Origin: Grammothele lineata
Taxonomy: Eukaryota > Basidiomycota > Agaricomycetes > Polyporales > Polyporaceae
Length of the DNA stretch: 11,496 nt
Direction of reading: 5' to 3'
Assembly (NCBI GenBank): GCA_002150815.3
Contig: NDFF03000393.1
Span: 1 to 11,496, forward strand
In this document: in pieces, positions 8,351-11,496 of the stretch
Layout: each line of letters starts with the position of its first letter
Position numbering within the stretch: position 1 is the first letter of the stretch
Made by a program: the position numbers and the translations under genes
Notes under the pieces: generated by a model
Told to the model about the DNA's origin: nothing
The model's input: only the letters and a program-made list of their open reading frames with translations
Databases searched by the model: none

Positions 8351-9958
8351 CTAACTAGTACGAACATCAATATAAACGTGGCTCATAAGCGAAACTGCAC
8401 TCACAACACGGCTGGTGTATGGCTGAGGTGCACATAGTACAATGACCAACATGACTAAGAATATACTGATGATGCCAAGCCCAATATGGCGCAGGGCACC
8501 CATCCCCCCATTGACGGAGGTGGTGGGCTGCACAGGAGAAGGGCGGGAGCGAAGAGCGGGTGATTTGCCGTTTGAAGCGGGGACTTTATGCCTGGGGCGC
8601 ACTGGCGGCTCCTCGTGAGCTGTCGCCGCCACATCGTGAGGAATTGTCGTTCGCTTCGCCGGAGTCGCATTCACATTTGTGCCATGCTTGTCGCTGCGCC
8701 ATATCCGGATCGTCGTGTCATGGCCTCCCTCGGAGTGTCCACAAGCAAGGAAACGGTCCCCGTCAGTGTCATGCGTGGCCTATTTTCTAGTCTCAGGTAG
8801 CGCGTTTTAAGCTGAATCAGCTCACTTACAATTGTCTGGACGATGTCATCTACGATGCATGGCATAAGCATAACTGTCGTGCAAGACAAAGAACATGAAT
8901 TACCGTCATGATCAAGGATTTGTTGGATCTCCATCGTCGCAAAAGAATAAACAGACACTTTGCCACACGAAGAACCCAGTACCAGCTCAGAGCTATCGTC
9001 GGACACCACGGCTGGAAGAGGAACGTTGTGCTGGATGTCAACAGGGAGGGTTTGAACGTGCCTTCTTGCTGCAATCTCGTATATATCGAACCCGTCGTAC
9101 AGGTTGGATGCGATAAGGAACTTGCCATCAGACGAGACAGTGAATCGACCTCTGCACATGGTCAGCACTGGTAACCAAGAGTGACAAATTACTTACATTC
9201 GCGACGTTCGAGGTAATATGTGCCACAGGAACTCTCCAGTTTGAGTATTCCAACAGCTGTACCATAGTCAACACCAACACCTTGACGGTACTTCAAGGAT
9301 GCTTACAAAAAGCCATGATTCATATATCCCACTATTAAAGTCGCATCCCTTGGGAGAAAGTGAAGAGATTGTGGGGTGAGCTCCGTGTTGGTACTTTGTT
9401 GGGCGTGCGTCACGATGTCTGAGGGAGGATGAAGACGACGGCATGACCATGTCACTAAAATTGTACGAAATTAACGTTGTGCAGGACGTGATCACGTAGT
9501 GAGAACTTACATTGATTGGGATTGCGCCAAATCTCAACTTCTGACCCCACACACACAAAGAGGTACTCCAAATCCCCGTTGGTATTAGATACAAGATCTA
9601 GCACTGGGACAGTACCATCTCGAGGTAGGAAGTGTCCCGTGAACTCGTCCTGCGAAAAATGTGGGCCAAGAAAACAGAACAGTTCTTTATAGCGTACCGT
9701 CGTCACCTGAGCCACCAAAATCCGACCGTTGCTATAACCAACATACAACTTCTCCGGGCATTGACGACTCCAGCTCAGAGCTGTAACAGGGTGATTTGCC
9801 TTGATTTTGTGCAATACACGACCTTCCTGGGGGTCAAATACGAATAGTTGGCAGTCGTCTCCGCCCGAAGCGAGAAGTCTTCCTCCGCCGTTCTGGAAGG
9901 CGAGCGCGTTGATCGAATCGCTGTGACCACGAATCTGCTGGACTAGTGCGTAAGACAT
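8351..9958 (-). CDS. Six-exon WD40-repeat protein with C-terminal membrane anchor (450 aa)
   Basis: Minus-strand exons: 9958-9511, 9454-9307, 9256-9197, 9151-8904, 8849-8830 and 8779-8351. The five introns are 56, 50, 45, 54 and 50 nt; four have GTAAG donors, and the joined frame is open throughout. WD40-like blades are seen at about residues 10-42 (GHSDSINALAF..LASGGDD..LFVFD), 180-201 (SLHFLPRD..GYMNHGFFCW), 222-243 (FTVSSDGKFLIASNLYDGFDIY), 250-290 (NVPLPAVVSDD..LGSSCGKVSVYSF) and 300-334, ending TIRIW. A polar Pro-rich linker follows, then one hydrophobic segment (about 407-425, IGLGIISIFLVMLVIVLCA) and a 25-residue tail. From memory this matches a multi-copy Agaricomycete WD40 family with a C-terminal membrane span; the partner and role are unknown. 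An ATG at 10027 would add 23 residues; I chose 9958 because MSYALVQQIRGH fits the family start, though its -3 base is C. A late GTGAGT donor could give a different C-terminus. Confidence 0.88.
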
Positions 9959-11088
9959 TGGAAGTGATTCGAGTTGTTCGGAGTGGATGGTGTTGGAGGG
10001 TGAGTGCAGGTAGTGTCGTGTTATCATAATAAGCGCTAAACACGGTCGGTGTCGGGGCTCAAAATTTGGACAATGTAGATCCAGCCACGTGGACGAATGG
10101 CTATGTGCCTGAACGGGATCCCATGTTAAGGCCAGGACCCAGATGAGGTACAGTCACCCCCAAGTAGATAGTTCAGTGCCAGGTAAAGATGAACACCTCG
10201 CACCAGCCTGTCTTGCCTCCACCGTCACCCTGAAACAAGTATATAACTATAGCTCTGCCAGTCTGGCATCCATGCGTCCGGAAGATGTATTTCGGCGACA
10301 TCTGCTAAGTGGATAGGTACACTCGAACTGAGCTATACGGATGGTAAACTCACCTTTACAACGCTAGCTCGGTTGCACATCATGAACACAATGTTGGGAC
10401 GGCACCATTCAATAGGATCACAGACAAGGTCCCTCGACCGTTTGCGTCACTGTTCAATGTATACGCTTATTTCAACCAAAAATACCTTGCGCACCATTGG
10501 AAATCAATTGTCCAGCCGTGTGGCGAAGACTTAGATCAACCCTTTTCAAAGAAAAACGTAGATACAACGAAAGACGACATAAGACTACGGAAGGAGGAAT
10601 GCGTGATACGGCGACACCTGGCATCGCATGATACGTCCCCCATCTGCATGACCAACGAAAAACACATACAACTCCTTGCAGGCGAGATCAGGAACTAAAA
10701 CGATCCCGACTGAGGATATGATATCACCAACAGGAGCAAGATGCACTACAGAATCCATTTCCAGCCCCTACTGGGAGGAGGAGGAAACACGACGAGGAAG
10801 CGCAGGTTCTTTCCGGGGGAAGAGATAACATACCGACTCAACGGCTGCCATGAAAAAAAAGAATACCTACTACGAAACATTGCCGTCGGGATAAGAGGTT
10901 GATGCCGAGTTTCAATCGTTCATCGACCCCCATCGTGAAGGTAGAGCCGAACCTTCGAAGACGGCGAGCACGTCAGCGAACAACGAACTGTCGGGAGATG
11001 CAGAGATTGAGGCTAGTACCTTCTAGCCTGTTCTACACTACGCGTATAGGGAACCATGTAGGGGCAACGCAAGCAGAAACAAGGATCA
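9959..11088. other. Region with no supported gene, including the WD40 gene promoter
   Basis: About 1.1 kb of near-balanced GC content without a long frame. It must hold the minus-strand promoter of the WD40 gene. Short open pieces occur on both strands: on the minus strand 10446-10354 and 10304-10173, joinable by a GTGAGT..TTAG intron, and on the plus strand 10895-11030. No complete gene model could be built. A run of eight A lies at 10853-10860. Confidence 0.4.
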
Positions 11089-11496
11089 ATGGCGAGGACG
11101 CCCGACGTTCTCAGCCCAATCAATTTTGCGGCGAAGTCAGGCGGCATGCTCGGTCTGAGCGTCGAGACATTCTATATGTGCAAACAAGTCGTTAGAATGA
11201 AGGCTAGAGAACGGATGATGGCGACCAAGGCTGCTGACCTGCCATACCTGCCATACACTCCGCTCCCAAACGAAGGGCTCCATCGGGACAGCGCAAACGT
11301 CTGTCGAACTGCCGTTGCCCTCAGTCCCGCCGCATCCGATATTCAGGTAATTTGAACACGCACCTCGTGGCCACGAAACCCCAACATTGCTGAACGGATC
11401 CACGGTGTAGACTGGGATATCATCCGTCCTATACCCCCGGGACAAGCTCCTCGTGACGTCCGGTTGCGGCCGTGGCCATAGAGCGGCCGGTGGGAG
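11089..11496 (+). CDS. Tentative gene, 3' end cut by window edge, unrecognised
   Basis: The ATG at 11089 opens 86 codons ending ..SPAASDIQ at 11346. Then a good donor CAG/GTAATT, a branch-like GCTGAAC and acceptor GGTGTAG define a 64-nt intron (11347-11410). The frame stays open after it from 11411 to the window end (..SSVLYPRDKLLVTSGCGRG). Composition is protein-like (SVETFYMCKQVVRMKARERM). The frame is open back to a TAG near 11058, so an upstream exon and an earlier start are possible. No family is recognised. A minus-strand frame is also open from 11496 to 11137 (about 119 codons, no ATG near its start), and I cannot exclude that one being coding instead. Confidence 0.3.

Noticed and set aside
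10173..10230. GDGGGKTG as a P-loop nucleotide-binding motif on the minus strand
   Set aside because: It does not fit the GxxxxGK[ST] spacing, since the residue at the required first Gly is Gln, and no start or full gene could be built around it.
11411..11450. SSVLYPRDK resembling a carbohydrate phosphorylase motif
   Set aside because: The resemblance covers only a few residues, and nothing before or after it fits that family.

Overview
The window looks like a piece of an Agaricomycete (mushroom or bracket-forming basidiomycete) nuclear genome. The genes are split by many short introns of about 45-65 nt with GT..AG ends and often a CTGAC/CTAAC-type branch motif. There are no Shine-Dalgarno-led operons. 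Two of the three convincing proteins match, from memory, families that are multi-copy in Agaricomycete genomes. No rRNA, tRNA, CRISPR array, prophage or bacterial-style operon was seen.

Layout: (1) 338-1363, plus strand: a five-exon gene for an unrecognised protein of about 259 residues, preceded by a pyrimidine-rich leader with an overlapping upstream ATG. (2) 1364-3566: about 2.2 kb of GC-rich sequence without a convincing intact gene. It holds a possible decayed gene (2103-2602), a 26-bp direct repeat pair and a hairpin. (3) 3567-6328, minus strand: a two-exon gene for a 902-residue Agaricomycete protein of unknown function. The last 88 residues are on a second exon that a single-frame ORF call misses. 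(4) 6329-8350: upstream region of that gene with a possible leader intron, then a possible 289-bp solo LTR with a 7-bp flanking duplication (7343-7645), then AT-richer sequence carrying a likely poly(A) signal for the next gene. (5) 8351-9958, minus strand: a six-exon gene for a 450-residue WD40-repeat protein with one C-terminal membrane segment; one exon is only 20 nt. (6) 9959-11088: about 1.1 kb with nothing convincing. (7) 11089-11496, plus strand: a tentative gene running off the window edge, competing with an open frame on the opposite strand.

The genes are independently transcribed and show no sign of working as one pathway. I found no clear undescribed multi-gene system. The points most worth a second look are the uncharacterised 902-residue family, the tail-anchored WD40 protein, the putative solo LTR and the candidate decayed gene. 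Splice sites and family assignments come from reading the sequence and memory of families, not from database searches.
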